A DNA stretch of 64,000 nt from Streptomyces sp. R302. GTDB lineage: Bacteria > Actinomycetota > Actinomycetes > Streptomycetales > Streptomycetaceae. Under the pieces are notes generated by a model that was not told where the DNA came from, searched no databases, and saw only the letters and a program-made list of their open reading frames with translations. Positions 38,748 through 47,317 of this stretch are shown piece after piece (within the stretch, counting starts at the first letter, position 1; every line of letters begins with the position of its first letter). Made by a program: the position numbers and the translations under genes. The DNA is taken from the NCBI RefSeq assembly GCF_012927245.1, contig NZ_JABBGE010000004.1, positions 124,001 through 188,000 on the forward strand, in the 5' to 3' direction.

Positions 38748-39824
38748 TCAGCCGCCGGTCGCGGGGGACTTCTTCGCGTCGGCCGGGATCTCGGCGTCCT
38801 CGCGGATCGCCTTCCACAGCCGGGAGGAGTTGGGCTCGTAGGCGACCACGCGGTTGGGGTCGATCGTGTCGTAGGCGACCGGCAGCATGATCGTCTCCAT
38901 GTTCTGCGGGTCGACGCCGTTGAGGCTGCGGCCGAAGTCGCTGAGCGCGGTGAGCGAGGCCAGCTCGGAGTCGGTGGTGAGCGCCTTGGTCGCCGAGTCG
39001 GCGATCTTGTAGGACTTGGCGGGGCTGCCCAGCAGGTCCTGGTTCTTCACCTCGGCGAGCAGGGAGGTGAGGAACTGCTGCTGGAGGGAGATGCGGCCCA
39101 GGTCGGAGCCGTCGCCGACGCCGTGGCGGGTGCGGACGAAGGCGAGGGACTGGGTGCCGTCGAGCTTCTGCTTGCCGGCTTCGAGGTGGAGGCCGGACTG
39201 CTTGTCGTCGATGGGCTGCTTCACGTCGACGGTGACGCCGCCGATGGTGTCCACGAGGTCCTTGAAGCCGGAGAAGTCGATCTCCATGAAGTGGTCGAGG
39301 CGGACGCCGGACATCGACTCCACGGTCTTGGCGACGCAGGCGGAGCCGTACTGCGCGTAGATGGAGTTGAACATGACGCGCTTCTTGGAGGGCACGGTGC
39401 CCCCGTCGCGGCCGACGCACTCGGGGCGGGTGACCAGGGTGTCGCGCGGGATGCTGACGGCGACGGCCTCGGTGCGGCCCTCGGGTATGTGCACCACGAG
39501 CGTGGTGTCGGCGCGGCCTCCGCCGACCGCGCCGCCGACCAGGTCGCCGTTGTCGCCGGCGCGCGAGTCCGAGCCCAGGACCAGCAGGTTCTGCCCGCTG
39601 GTGGGCAGCTTCGCCGGACGGTCGTCGCCGAGCGCCTTGTCGATGTCGACGGCCTTGATGTTGCCGTCGATGCTGCTGTACAGCCAGTACAGCGTGCCGC
39701 CCGCGGCGAGGAGCAGGACCAGGAGCGTCAGGAGGACGATCCGGCCGGTCCTGCGGCGCTTGCGGGGAGTGGCGGCGCCACGGCGTCCGCCGACGGCCTC
39801 GGGCGTGCGGGTGTCCTGGCTCAT
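38748..39824 (-). CDS. LytR-CpsA-Psr (LCP) family glycopolymer ligase
   Basis: A 358-residue protein with an Arg-rich cytoplasmic tail, one transmembrane helix (about 28-48) and an extracellular LCP domain. LCP enzymes transfer lipid-linked glycopolymers (teichoic acids, arabinogalactan, capsule) to peptidoglycan. Visible motifs are LVLGSDSRAG, the catalytic-region SIPRDTLV, a conserved Asp/Arg stretch and FVRTRHGVGDGSDLGR near the C-terminal third. It diverges from the Stealth/glycosyltransferase operon across a 364-base region, so it probably anchors the polymer that operon makes. Confidence 0.9.
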   Translation of the reverse strand: MSQDTRTPEAVGGRRGAATPRKRRRTGRIVLLTLLVLLLAAGGTLYWLYSSIDGNIKAVDIDKALGDDRPAKLPTSGQNLLVLGSDSRAGDNGDLVGGAVGGGRADTTLVVHIPEGRTEAVAVSIPRDTLVTRPECVGRDGGTVPSKKRVMFNSIYAQYGSACVAKTVESMSGVRLDHFMEIDFSGFKDLVDTIGGVTVDVKQPIDDKQSGLHLEAGKQKLDGTQSLAFVRTRHGVGDGSDLGRISLQQQFLTSLLAEVKNQDLLGSPAKSYKIADSATKALTTDSELASLTALSDFGRSLNGVDPQNMETIMLPVAYDTIDPNRVVAYEPNSSRLWKAIREDAEIPADAKKSPATGG

Positions 39825-40188
39825 CGTCTGGGGGTCCTCGAATCCTGGTCAGGCGTGGAAGCGTGGAGTATAGGCAGAAGATCGGACGGGTGTGCGATGA
39901 GGGGTGGCCGCACGGAAGAGGCCCGTTCACATCTCAGCTGCATAACAGCTGGTCGAATAAGCCTTCTATAAGTTGTCTCAGGCGTGGCTCGGATGTGAAG
40001 ATCCGGTGCGAGCGAACTTGGTGTGGCTTGCATCGAGAGAAACGTTCTTCCGGACCTGCCGAGGTCCGGAGACTTCGGGGGGCCGGAGTTCAGCGTTGAG
40101 TCCGGACTGAATCAGATCCGGTACACGCGTGTGGTTCCGGGCGCATGCTTCCGCATGCGTTGGGTGTGGAAATGGTGGGCTGAACACG
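39825..40188. promoter_or_regulatory. Divergent promoter region between LCP gene and Stealth operon
   Basis: A 364-base gene-free stretch that is AT-richer around 39,940-39,985 (including CTTCTATAAG). It should hold promoters for the LCP gene (leftward) and the Stealth operon (rightward). No recognised operator was identified. Confidence 0.5.
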
Positions 40189-41988
40189 GTGGCGAACTCT
40201 CGCAACCCCGAGTCCAGTGCGCTCGTCTCCGCGTACCGCAGCCTCGTGCCCGCCCGCGCCCGCCGGCGCATCGTCTCCGGCATCCCGCAGCCCGTGCGCC
40301 AGTCGGTGGCCCGCACCCTGGCCGGCGTCGACTCCGCCCGCTCCGCCGTCGTGGCCCGTGCCATCGGCGGACGCCGCAGCGGCACGGAGACCGAGCGCGG
40401 CACCGTCCGGGTGGTCCAGGACGACGGCCGCCACCTGCACGCCCTGGAGGTCCCCGGCATCACCGCCTGGGCCGCCCGCGCCCGCAACCTCCACCTCCTC
40501 GTCGGCCTCCTGGAGGACGCCGGCATCGACTACTTCTGCGTCCGGGGCACCGCCCAGGGCGTGCCCGCCGTCGCCGTCCCCGCCCGGCTCCGCGAGGAGA
40601 CCGAGGACCTCCTCGCGTACGCCTTCGGCCAGGAACCCGGCTACGTCGGCGTCGGCTCCGGCGACCTGCGCCCCGGCGAGAGCGCCGCCACCTGGCGCCG
40701 GCTGCGCTCCGCGAAGGTCCTGCGGATCGCCTGGATCGTCTGCGACCCGACCGGCCGGCTCGTCTTCGGCGCCAAGCACGGCTGCGACCTGGAATTCTGG
40801 GCCGAGAAGGACGGCGAACTCGTCGCCCCCCGGCCCAACAGGGTGGTCACCGAGACCGCCACCGCCCCGCACACCGTCGAGGCACCGCAGTCCCTCTTCA
40901 GCCCGGTCCCCTTCCTGTACACCACCGGTCGGGCCCGCACCCTGCCCGAGTTCACCGCCCAGCTGCCCGAGGACCACACCTTCCCGGTGGACGTCGTCTA
41001 CACCTGGGTGGACGCCGACGACCGGGTCTGGCGCGACTCCAAGGAGAGCACCCGCCGCCTCCTCGGACTCGCGACGCCCGGCGGCCCCGCCCTGCACGAG
41101 CAGGCCGCCAACGACGCCCGCTTCACCAGCCGCGACGAACTGCGCTACTCCCTGCGCTCGATCCACCAGTACGCGCCCTGGGTACGCACCGTCCACCTGG
41201 TCACGGCCGGCCAGGTGCCCGGCTGGCTCGACCTCGACCACCCCGGCCTGCGGGTCGTCGACCACCGGGAGATCTTCTCCGACCCCTCGGCGCTCCCCAC
41301 CTTCAACTCGCACGCCATCGAGAGCCAGCTCCACCACATCCGCGACCTGTCGGAGCACTTCCTCTACCTCAACGACGACGTGTTCTTCGGCCGGCCGATC
41401 AACCTCGGGCACTTCTTCCACGCCAACGGACTCAGCAAGTTCTTCATGTCCAAGGCGCTCATCCCGACCGGCCGCGCCCTCCCCGACGACCTCCCGGTCA
41501 ACGCCGCGGGCAAGAACAGCCGAGGCCTCATCGCCCAGCAGTTCGGCACCTTCGTCTCGCAGAAGATGAAGCACACCCCGCACGCGCTGCGCCGCTCCGT
41601 CCTCGCCGAGATCGAGCACACCTACCCGCGCGCCCACTTCACCACCCAGCACGCGCGCTTCCGCTCGCCGCAGGACGTGCCCATCGCCTCCTCGCTGCAC
41701 CACTACTTCGCGTACCACTCCGCCCGCGCCACCGTCGGCGACCTGCGGTACGTCTACATCGACATCGGCGACCGGGGGGCCCAGCAGCGCCTCGACCGGC
41801 TGGTCGCCCGACGCGACTTCGACACCTTCTGCATCAACGACACCGTCGTGCCCGAGGACCCCGACGCGCAGGAGCGGATGGTGCGGCGCTTCCTCGACGA
41901 CTACTTCCCGGTGCCGAGCCCGTACGAGCGCACGGACGCCGTGGGGCTCCCCACCCGCCGACTGACCGAACGAGGACGTGCCGACTGA
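40189..41988 (+). CDS. Stealth-family hexose-1-phosphate transferase
   Basis: A 599-residue protein carrying the four Stealth conserved regions: CR1 VDVVYTWVDADDRVW, CR2 around FTSRDELRYSLRSIHQYAPW, CR3 NSHAIESQLHHIRDLSEHFLYLNDDVFF and CR4 SSLHHYFAYH. Stealth proteins build sugar-phosphate-sugar polymers such as capsules by transferring hexose-1-phosphate from a nucleotide sugar, and the Asp pair in CR3 (LNDDVFF) matches their metal-binding core. The N-terminal 230 residues are a distinct conserved extension seen in actinobacterial members. No signal peptide is present, so it acts at the cytoplasmic face. GTG 40189 is chosen with GGTGGG upstream. Its stop overlaps the next start (TGATG), making it the first gene of a coupled operon. 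Confidence 0.88.
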   Translation: MANSRNPESSALVSAYRSLVPARARRRIVSGIPQPVRQSVARTLAGVDSARSAVVARAIGGRRSGTETERGTVRVVQDDGRHLHALEVPGITAWAARARNLHLLVGLLEDAGIDYFCVRGTAQGVPAVAVPARLREETEDLLAYAFGQEPGYVGVGSGDLRPGESAATWRRLRSAKVLRIAWIVCDPTGRLVFGAKHGCDLEFWAEKDGELVAPRPNRVVTETATAPHTVEAPQSLFSPVPFLYTTGRARTLPEFTAQLPEDHTFPVDVVYTWVDADDRVWRDSKESTRRLLGLATPGGPALHEQAANDARFTSRDELRYSLRSIHQYAPWVRTVHLVTAGQVPGWLDLDHPGLRVVDHREIFSDPSALPTFNSHAIESQLHHIRDLSEHFLYLNDDVFFGRPINLGHFFHANGLSKFFMSKALIPTGRALPDDLPVNAAGKNSRGLIAQQFGTFVSQKMKHTPHALRRSVLAEIEHTYPRAHFTTQHARFRSPQDVPIASSLHHYFAYHSARATVGDLRYVYIDIGDRGAQQRLDRLVARRDFDTFCINDTVVPEDPDAQERMVRRFLDDYFPVPSPYERTDAVGLPTRRLTERGRAD

Positions 41989-42950
41989 TGGGCTCGATAC
42001 GAAGGCGCCTGGGCCGGCTGCGCCGGGCCGCCGTGCGCCGCGCCGTGCTGCGCCGCGCACTGGCGCCGCTGCGCGGGCGGCTGCTGCGCGGGGTCTTCCT
42101 GCCGCTGCGGGGCAAGCGCTCCGCACGGCTGCTGTACGCGGCGGTGCTCGACGGGCAGACCATGAACCTGCAGGCCGAGCTGCCCGCCTCGGCGCAGCCG
42201 GTGGAGGACGCCGTGCTCCTCCTCGGCCGCGGCCGGACGCTTCACGAGTACCCCGCCCGGGTCCACCGCGACCGCTCGGGCCGGTTCCTCGCCGACACCG
42301 CCGTGCTGCTCGGCGCCGAGGCGGGGGGAGTCCCGGTGCCGACCGGCGCGACCCGCCTGCGGCTGCGGGTCTCGTCCGGCCGCGCCCGGCGGAGCTATCC
42401 GCTGCTGCTGGTCGAGAGCCCGCACACCTACCAGGGCACCACCCGGCCCATGACCGCCTCCCCGATCAGCGGCGACCGCTACCGGTTCGGACGCTCGCTC
42501 ACCGGCAGCGCGCTGCTGCGCAGGCTGCCCGCGGTGCCCGGGGTCGAGGTGGTGGACGTGCACATCCAGCACGCCCGGATCGACGTCAGTGTGCGGCTCG
42601 TCGGCCTGGAGGCCGGGGAGCCGTGGTGCGAGTTCGTCGCCTCCGGGCGCCGGATCCCGGCCGGCCTCGCCGAGACCGAGCCGGGCGTCTGGCGGGCGGA
42701 GGTGCCGCTCGCCGAGATGTACCCGGTGTCGGACCGCCGCGAACACTGGGACGTACTGCTGCACACCGGTGAGCGCCGCCCCCACCGGGTGGCGCGGCTG
42801 CTGCACGACCTGAGTGATCCCCAGCGGGTGCTGGCGATGCGCCAGGTCGTCGTGGCGCCGCAGAAGGACCGTCTGATGTCGGTGGAGCCCCGGTACACCC
42901 CCGCGGGCAACCTCCGGTTCACCTGCCGTCGCGTCGATGAGACGGCCTGA
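41988..42950 (+). CDS. Unknown protein of the Stealth operon
   Basis: A 320-residue protein that I do not recognise. The first 45 residues are strongly basic (RRRLGRLRRAAVRRAVLRR), possibly an amphipathic membrane-associating helix. The remainder looks beta-rich, with repeated acidic/hydrophobic strands and no clear catalytic motif. It overlaps the first Stealth gene by one base and ends 13 bases before the glycosyltransferase-Stealth gene, so it must serve the same pathway, perhaps as an accessory or scaffold. Function unknown. Confidence 0.65.
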   Translation: MGSIRRRLGRLRRAAVRRAVLRRALAPLRGRLLRGVFLPLRGKRSARLLYAAVLDGQTMNLQAELPASAQPVEDAVLLLGRGRTLHEYPARVHRDRSGRFLADTAVLLGAEAGGVPVPTGATRLRLRVSSGRARRSYPLLLVESPHTYQGTTRPMTASPISGDRYRFGRSLTGSALLRRLPAVPGVEVVDVHIQHARIDVSVRLVGLEAGEPWCEFVASGRRIPAGLAETEPGVWRAEVPLAEMYPVSDRREHWDVLLHTGERRPHRVARLLHDLSDPQRVLAMRQVVVAPQKDRLMSVEPRYTPAGNLRFTCRRVDETA

Positions 42951-42963
42951 GGAAGCGCACACC

Positions 42964-45840
42964 GTGAAAGTAACGTTCGTCCTGAATGCCGTCGATGTCC
43001 TCGGTGACCCCGAGCGGGCGGTGCTCCACCAGGCCTCCGAACTCGCCCACCGGCACGAGGTCGCCGTCCTCAGCGTCTTCAAGGCCCGTCGCCGCCGCTT
43101 CACCCCGTACGACGGTCGCGTCCCGGTCTCCTTCCTCATCGAGGCCGCCGGACCGCGGCAGACAGCCGTCCGCCCCGACGGCCCTGACGCGGCCTTCTCC
43201 GCCGAGCTCGCCGCCCGCCCCAGTGAGATCGTCGAGCGTCGCTTCGACGACTCCTTCAACCGGCTCTCCGACATCGAGACCGAGCTCGCCCTACGCGAGC
43301 TCGACACCGACGTCCTGGTCACCACCTCGCCCGGGCTGATGGCCCTCGCCGCCCGCTTCGCCCCCGCCGACGTCCTCCTCGTCCATCTGGAGCAGCGCGC
43401 CTCCCAGGTCGCCGAGGCCACCGCGAACGAGCCGCTGCTGCGCCACACGGCCGGCTTCGACGCCGTCGTACTGCCCGGCGCCTCCGCGCTGGAGTGGTAC
43501 CAGGAGACCTTCGGCGCCGCGGCCCCGCGCCTGCAGGTCGTGCCGCCCTCGCTGCCCGAGGGCTTCCGGCCACGCTCCACCCTGCAGACCCGGATCGTCA
43601 CCCTCGCCGCCCGCCTGGAGGAGAACTCCGGCGTGGGCACGGCCCTCTCCGCCTGGGCACGGGTCGCCCCCTTCCACCCCACCTGGACCCTGCGGATCCT
43701 CGGCGACGGCCCGCTCGGCGGCACCCTGCGCCGCCGCCGCGACCAGCTCGGCCTGCACGGCAGCGTCCAGCTCGTCGGCGAGGCCACCCACCCCTCCGAG
43801 GAGTGGGCCAAGGCGTCCATCGCCCTCAACACCGCCGCCACCGACGCCGTCGGCTACTCCCTCATGGAGGCCCAGTCCGCCGGCGTCCCGGTCCTCGCCC
43901 ACGACTGCCCCGGCGTCGTGCGCGAGCTGATCGCCGACGGCCGCACGGGCCTGCTCGTCCCCCCCGACGACACCGAGCTCCTCGCCGAGCGGCTGATGCG
44001 CCTCATGGACGACGAGCCGCTGCGCCTCGGCCTCGGCGCCGAGGCCGCCGGGCACGCGGGACGCTTCGCCTCCGCCGACGCCACCGCTGGCTGGGAAGAA
44101 CTGCTCGCCGGCCTCGCCGCCGACCGTGCCGCCGGCCGCCGGGCCCGGGACCGCGCCGCCCGGGCGGCGGCCCAGGCCCTCATCGGCGGGAACGACGGAG
44201 CCGTCCGGGCGGCCGCCCCTGCTCCCCAGGGCACCGCACGCACCCGCGCCTTCAAGGACGCCGAGGAGCGGCTGCTCAAGCGCGACCGCACCCTCGTCCG
44301 CGACGGCGGCCAGGTCTGCCGGGTCATCGACTCCGAGTCGCCCTTCGACATCGCGTACAGCAACCTGGTGATGGTCGCCGAAGCGCTGGACGCCGCGGCG
44401 GTCCCGTACTTCCTGGTCCGCGACACCAAGATCCGGCACAGCATCGCCGTCCACGCCGACTACCGGGGTCAGGTGCTCAAGGCCCTCGCCGACCGGTACC
44501 AGGACGGCGCCGTCTACGTCGGCCTGCTGAACGACGCCGACACCACCATGGTGACCACCCTGGCCGGGCTGGCCGGCGGGCACCTGGACACCGAGTGCTC
44601 CGGTGTCCGCGTCTACACCCCCGCCGTCTCCGCCACCGGTACCCTCCGGCTCGGCGCCACCTACGGCTGCCTCGTCTCGTTCTGGTACAACGACGAGGAG
44701 GCGCCGGAATTCTTCCTCTCGCCGCGCCGGACCCTCATCGGCCAGCGGGTGCCCCGGAACGCGATGCGCCGCCGGCCCCTCGTCCTCGGCGGCCGCCAGT
44801 ACCCCACCATCGAGCCCTACACCCACGTCCTCCACCACGACGTGCCCTTCCCCGTCGATGCCGTCTACACCTGGGTGGACGGTTCCGACGTGAACTGGCT
44901 GGAGCGCAAGAACGCGGTCCTCGCCTCCCTCGGCATCGTCACCGAGGACGCCGCCACCAGCGCCGCCCGGTTCCGCAACCGGGACGAGCTCCGTTACTCG
45001 CTGCGCTCCCTCGACATGTACGCCCCATGGATCCGGAACATCTACCTGGTCACCGACCAGCAGGTGCCACCGTGGCTGGACACCTCGCACCCCCGGGTCC
45101 GGGTGGTCGACCACACCGAGATCTTCGCCGGACAGGGCGCCCTGCCCACGTACAACTCGCACGCCATCGAGAGCCGGCTGCACCACATCGAGGGCCTCTC
45201 CGAGCACTTCCTCTACTTCAACGACGACGTGTTCGCGGCCCGCCCGATCCAGCCCTCGCTGTTCTTCCTCGGCAACGGTGCCTCCAAGCACTTCATGTCC
45301 TCCAACGCCATCCCCATGGGACCGGCCCTGGAGGGCGACGAGTTCAGCCGCATCGCCGCGAAGAACAACCGCGAACTGATCGCCGGCATGTTCGGTCAGA
45401 CCCTGGTGAACTCCTTCATCCACGCCCCCCACCCGCTGCGCCGCAGCGTGATGGCGGACCTGGAGACCCACTTCCCCGAGGCGCTCGCCCGCACCGCCCA
45501 CAACCAGCTGCGCAGCCACACGGACGTCTCCGTCGCCTCCTCGCTCCATCACTACTTCGGCTATCACACGGGCCGCAGCGTGCCGGGCCGGATCTCCTCG
45601 GGCTTCGTCAACGTGGGCCTCAGCGAACAGGTCAAGAAGCTCAACGGACTGCTCGCATCCCGCCCCAACGACGTGTTCTGCCTCAACGACTTCCATGACG
45701 GGGACGTCTCGGAGGACGAGCAGGACGCCACGCTGGCCGCGTTCCTTCCGAGCTATTTCCCCATCGCCAGCCAGTTCGAGGCCGGTTCGCCGCGGAACGC
45801 TCGCTTCCACGCTGGCCAGCTGCTCGCCTGGCCCTTCTGA
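42964..45840 (+). CDS. Glycosyltransferase (GT4-like) fused to Stealth phosphotransferase
   Basis: A 958-residue bifunctional protein. Residues about 1-390 form a GT-B glycosyltransferase of the GT4 type. The acceptor-side N-terminus is VTFVLNAVDVLG and the nucleotide-sugar site is GYSLMEAQSAGVPVLAHDCPGVVREL, including the E-x7-E-like pattern. Residues about 440-958 form a second Stealth unit with CR1 VDAVYTWVDGSDVNW, CR2 FRNRDELRYSLRSLDMYAPW, CR3 NSHAIESRLHHIEGLSEHFLYFNDDVF and CR4 SSLHHYFGYH. One polypeptide can thus add a sugar and a sugar-phosphate, suggesting an alternating repeat unit. GTG 42964 follows AGGAAG. It is third in the operon, 14 bases before the SGNH gene. Confidence 0.88.
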   Translation: MKVTFVLNAVDVLGDPERAVLHQASELAHRHEVAVLSVFKARRRRFTPYDGRVPVSFLIEAAGPRQTAVRPDGPDAAFSAELAARPSEIVERRFDDSFNRLSDIETELALRELDTDVLVTTSPGLMALAARFAPADVLLVHLEQRASQVAEATANEPLLRHTAGFDAVVLPGASALEWYQETFGAAAPRLQVVPPSLPEGFRPRSTLQTRIVTLAARLEENSGVGTALSAWARVAPFHPTWTLRILGDGPLGGTLRRRRDQLGLHGSVQLVGEATHPSEEWAKASIALNTAATDAVGYSLMEAQSAGVPVLAHDCPGVVRELIADGRTGLLVPPDDTELLAERLMRLMDDEPLRLGLGAEAAGHAGRFASADATAGWEELLAGLAADRAAGRRARDRAARAAAQALIGGNDGAVRAAAPAPQGTARTRAFKDAEERLLKRDRTLVRDGGQVCRVIDSESPFDIAYSNLVMVAEALDAAAVPYFLVRDTKIRHSIAVHADYRGQVLKALADRYQDGAVYVGLLNDADTTMVTTLAGLAGGHLDTECSGVRVYTPAVSATGTLRLGATYGCLVSFWYNDEEAPEFFLSPRRTLIGQRVPRNAMRRRPLVLGGRQYPTIEPYTHVLHHDVPFPVDAVYTWVDGSDVNWLERKNAVLASLGIVTEDAATSAARFRNRDELRYSLRSLDMYAPWIRNIYLVTDQQVPPWLDTSHPRVRVVDHTEIFAGQGALPTYNSHAIESRLHHIEGLSEHFLYFNDDVFAARPIQPSLFFLGNGASKHFMSSNAIPMGPALEGDEFSRIAAKNNRELIAGMFGQTLVNSFIHAPHPLRRSVMADLETHFPEALARTAHNQLRSHTDVSVASSLHHYFGYHTGRSVPGRISSGFVNVGLSEQVKKLNGLLASRPNDVFCLNDFHDGDVSEDEQDATLAAFLPSYFPIASQFEAGSPRNARFHAGQLLAWPF

Positions 45841-45854
45841 ACCGGAAGACCGCC

Positions 45855-47246
45855 ATGCCCAAGTTCTGCATCCTCGGCGCGTCCGTCGCCAAATCCCGCG
45901 AGACCGCCGAAGGCCCGATCGCGGGCTGGGGCCAGTACATGAGCGAGTTCCTCGCACCCGCCTGGGAGGTGCGGAACTTCGCCCGTGTCGCGATGACCGC
46001 CCGCACGTACTACACGGAGCGCTTCGCGGCCCTGCTCAACATGCTCGAACCCGGCGACATCGTCGCCCTCGACTTCGGAGGCGTCGAGCAGCGCATCAAC
46101 GTCCCCCTGCGCTACCACGGCAAGCGGGAGTTCAAGGAGTTCCTCAAGCTGTACGTGGAGGGCATCCGCGCCCAGGGGGCGATTCCGGTCCTCCTCACCC
46201 CGTGCTCGCGCTGCGCCTTCGACGTGCGGGGCCAGGTCTCCGACACCCGCGACGGCTACCCCGAGGTCACCCGGGAGGCCGCCGTCGAGACCGGTGCCGT
46301 CTTCATCGACATGAACGCGTACACCGGCCGGCTCCTCCAGGAGCTGGGGCCCACCCGGGCCAAGCAGTACTACCGATGGCTGGACGCCGGCGAGCACCCG
46401 CTCCATCCGGACGGCATGATCGACTCCACCCACTTCAACCACGCCGGCGCCCGTGAGGTCGCCCGGATCCTCGCCTCCGCCCTGGCGGCCAGCCCGGACA
46501 TCCCGGTCGGCACCGTCGACCCGGCGACCCTCGTCCCCGGCGAATACCCGACGCTCGCACCCGAGTTCACCGTGGTGAGCCCGGAGAGCGCGCTCTTCAC
46601 CGTCGACCGGGTCGGCACCGCCCCGGTCTTCACCTCCCCGGCGCCCGGCCGCGCGGTCAGCGGCCTCCAGAAGTTCGCCGGTACCGCCGACCCCGACACC
46701 GGCTACCTGCTCTTCTTCTCCCAGGGCGGCTACATCGGCGGCACCGCGGTCAACGAGCAGGGCCGCTTCCTGTGGCGCCGCACCATGGTCTGGCCGGCCG
46801 GCGAGCACACCGTGCAGGCCGTCGGCCTCGCCCGCACGGGCGGAGTCACCCCGATCGCCTCGCTGAGCTTCGAGGTCCGCGACCACGTCGTCCCGCCGGT
46901 GGTCGACTCGCCGAAGAGCGGCGCCTGGGTCAACCCGCGCCCCCGCTTCCGGGGCACCGCCGCCCCCGGCGTCACCAAGGTGATGGCGCTGGAGGGCGAG
47001 CGGTTGATCGGAGAGGCCGTCGTCGCCGAGGACGGCACCTGGAGCATGCGCCACCCGCACAGCTGGCGGCCCGGAACCTACCGGGTCGAGTTCGTGTCGA
47101 TCTTCAGCGCTCTGCACTCGGCGGCCACTCCGGTCGACATCCGGGTCCTCGGAGTCCCGCAGGACAGCTTCCTGCGCACCTCCACCGAGGCCCGCGAGCG
47201 CTGCGGCGAGAAGTGCGACCACTACCCCTTCGACGGGCACTGGTAG
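45855..47246 (+). CDS. SGNH/GDSL esterase with C-terminal beta-sandwich domains
   Basis: A 463-residue protein. The N-terminal domain (about 1-215) resembles rhamnogalacturonan-acetylesterase-type SGNH hydrolases. Block I reads LGASVA with nucleophile Ser10, a GWGQYM follows, and the catalytic Asp-His pair sits in DSTHFNHAGA. Residues about 225-450 form two Ig-like or bacterial beta-sandwich repeats. There is no evident signal peptide, so it would act on intracellular glycan precursors or be exported non-classically. As the last gene of the Stealth operon it probably adds or removes O-acyl groups on the polymer. ATG 45855 lies 14 bases after the preceding stop. Confidence 0.8.
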   Translation: MPKFCILGASVAKSRETAEGPIAGWGQYMSEFLAPAWEVRNFARVAMTARTYYTERFAALLNMLEPGDIVALDFGGVEQRINVPLRYHGKREFKEFLKLYVEGIRAQGAIPVLLTPCSRCAFDVRGQVSDTRDGYPEVTREAAVETGAVFIDMNAYTGRLLQELGPTRAKQYYRWLDAGEHPLHPDGMIDSTHFNHAGAREVARILASALAASPDIPVGTVDPATLVPGEYPTLAPEFTVVSPESALFTVDRVGTAPVFTSPAPGRAVSGLQKFAGTADPDTGYLLFFSQGGYIGGTAVNEQGRFLWRRTMVWPAGEHTVQAVGLARTGGVTPIASLSFEVRDHVVPPVVDSPKSGAWVNPRPRFRGTAAPGVTKVMALEGERLIGEAVVAEDGTWSMRHPHSWRPGTYRVEFVSIFSALHSAATPVDIRVLGVPQDSFLRTSTEARERCGEKCDHYPFDGHW

Positions 47247-47265
47247 TCCCGGAGGCGGGAACGGC

Positions 47266-47299
47266 GAAGGGGCCGGTGGCTGTCGCCACCGGCCCCTTC
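47266..47299. terminator. Bidirectional terminator between Stealth operon and fad operon
   Basis: GAAGGGGCCGGTGGC (47266-47280) pairs perfectly over 15 bases with 47285-47299 around a TGTC loop, between convergent genes. Confidence 0.9.
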
Positions 47300-47317
47300 A
47301 CTCGTACGCGCTACCGC

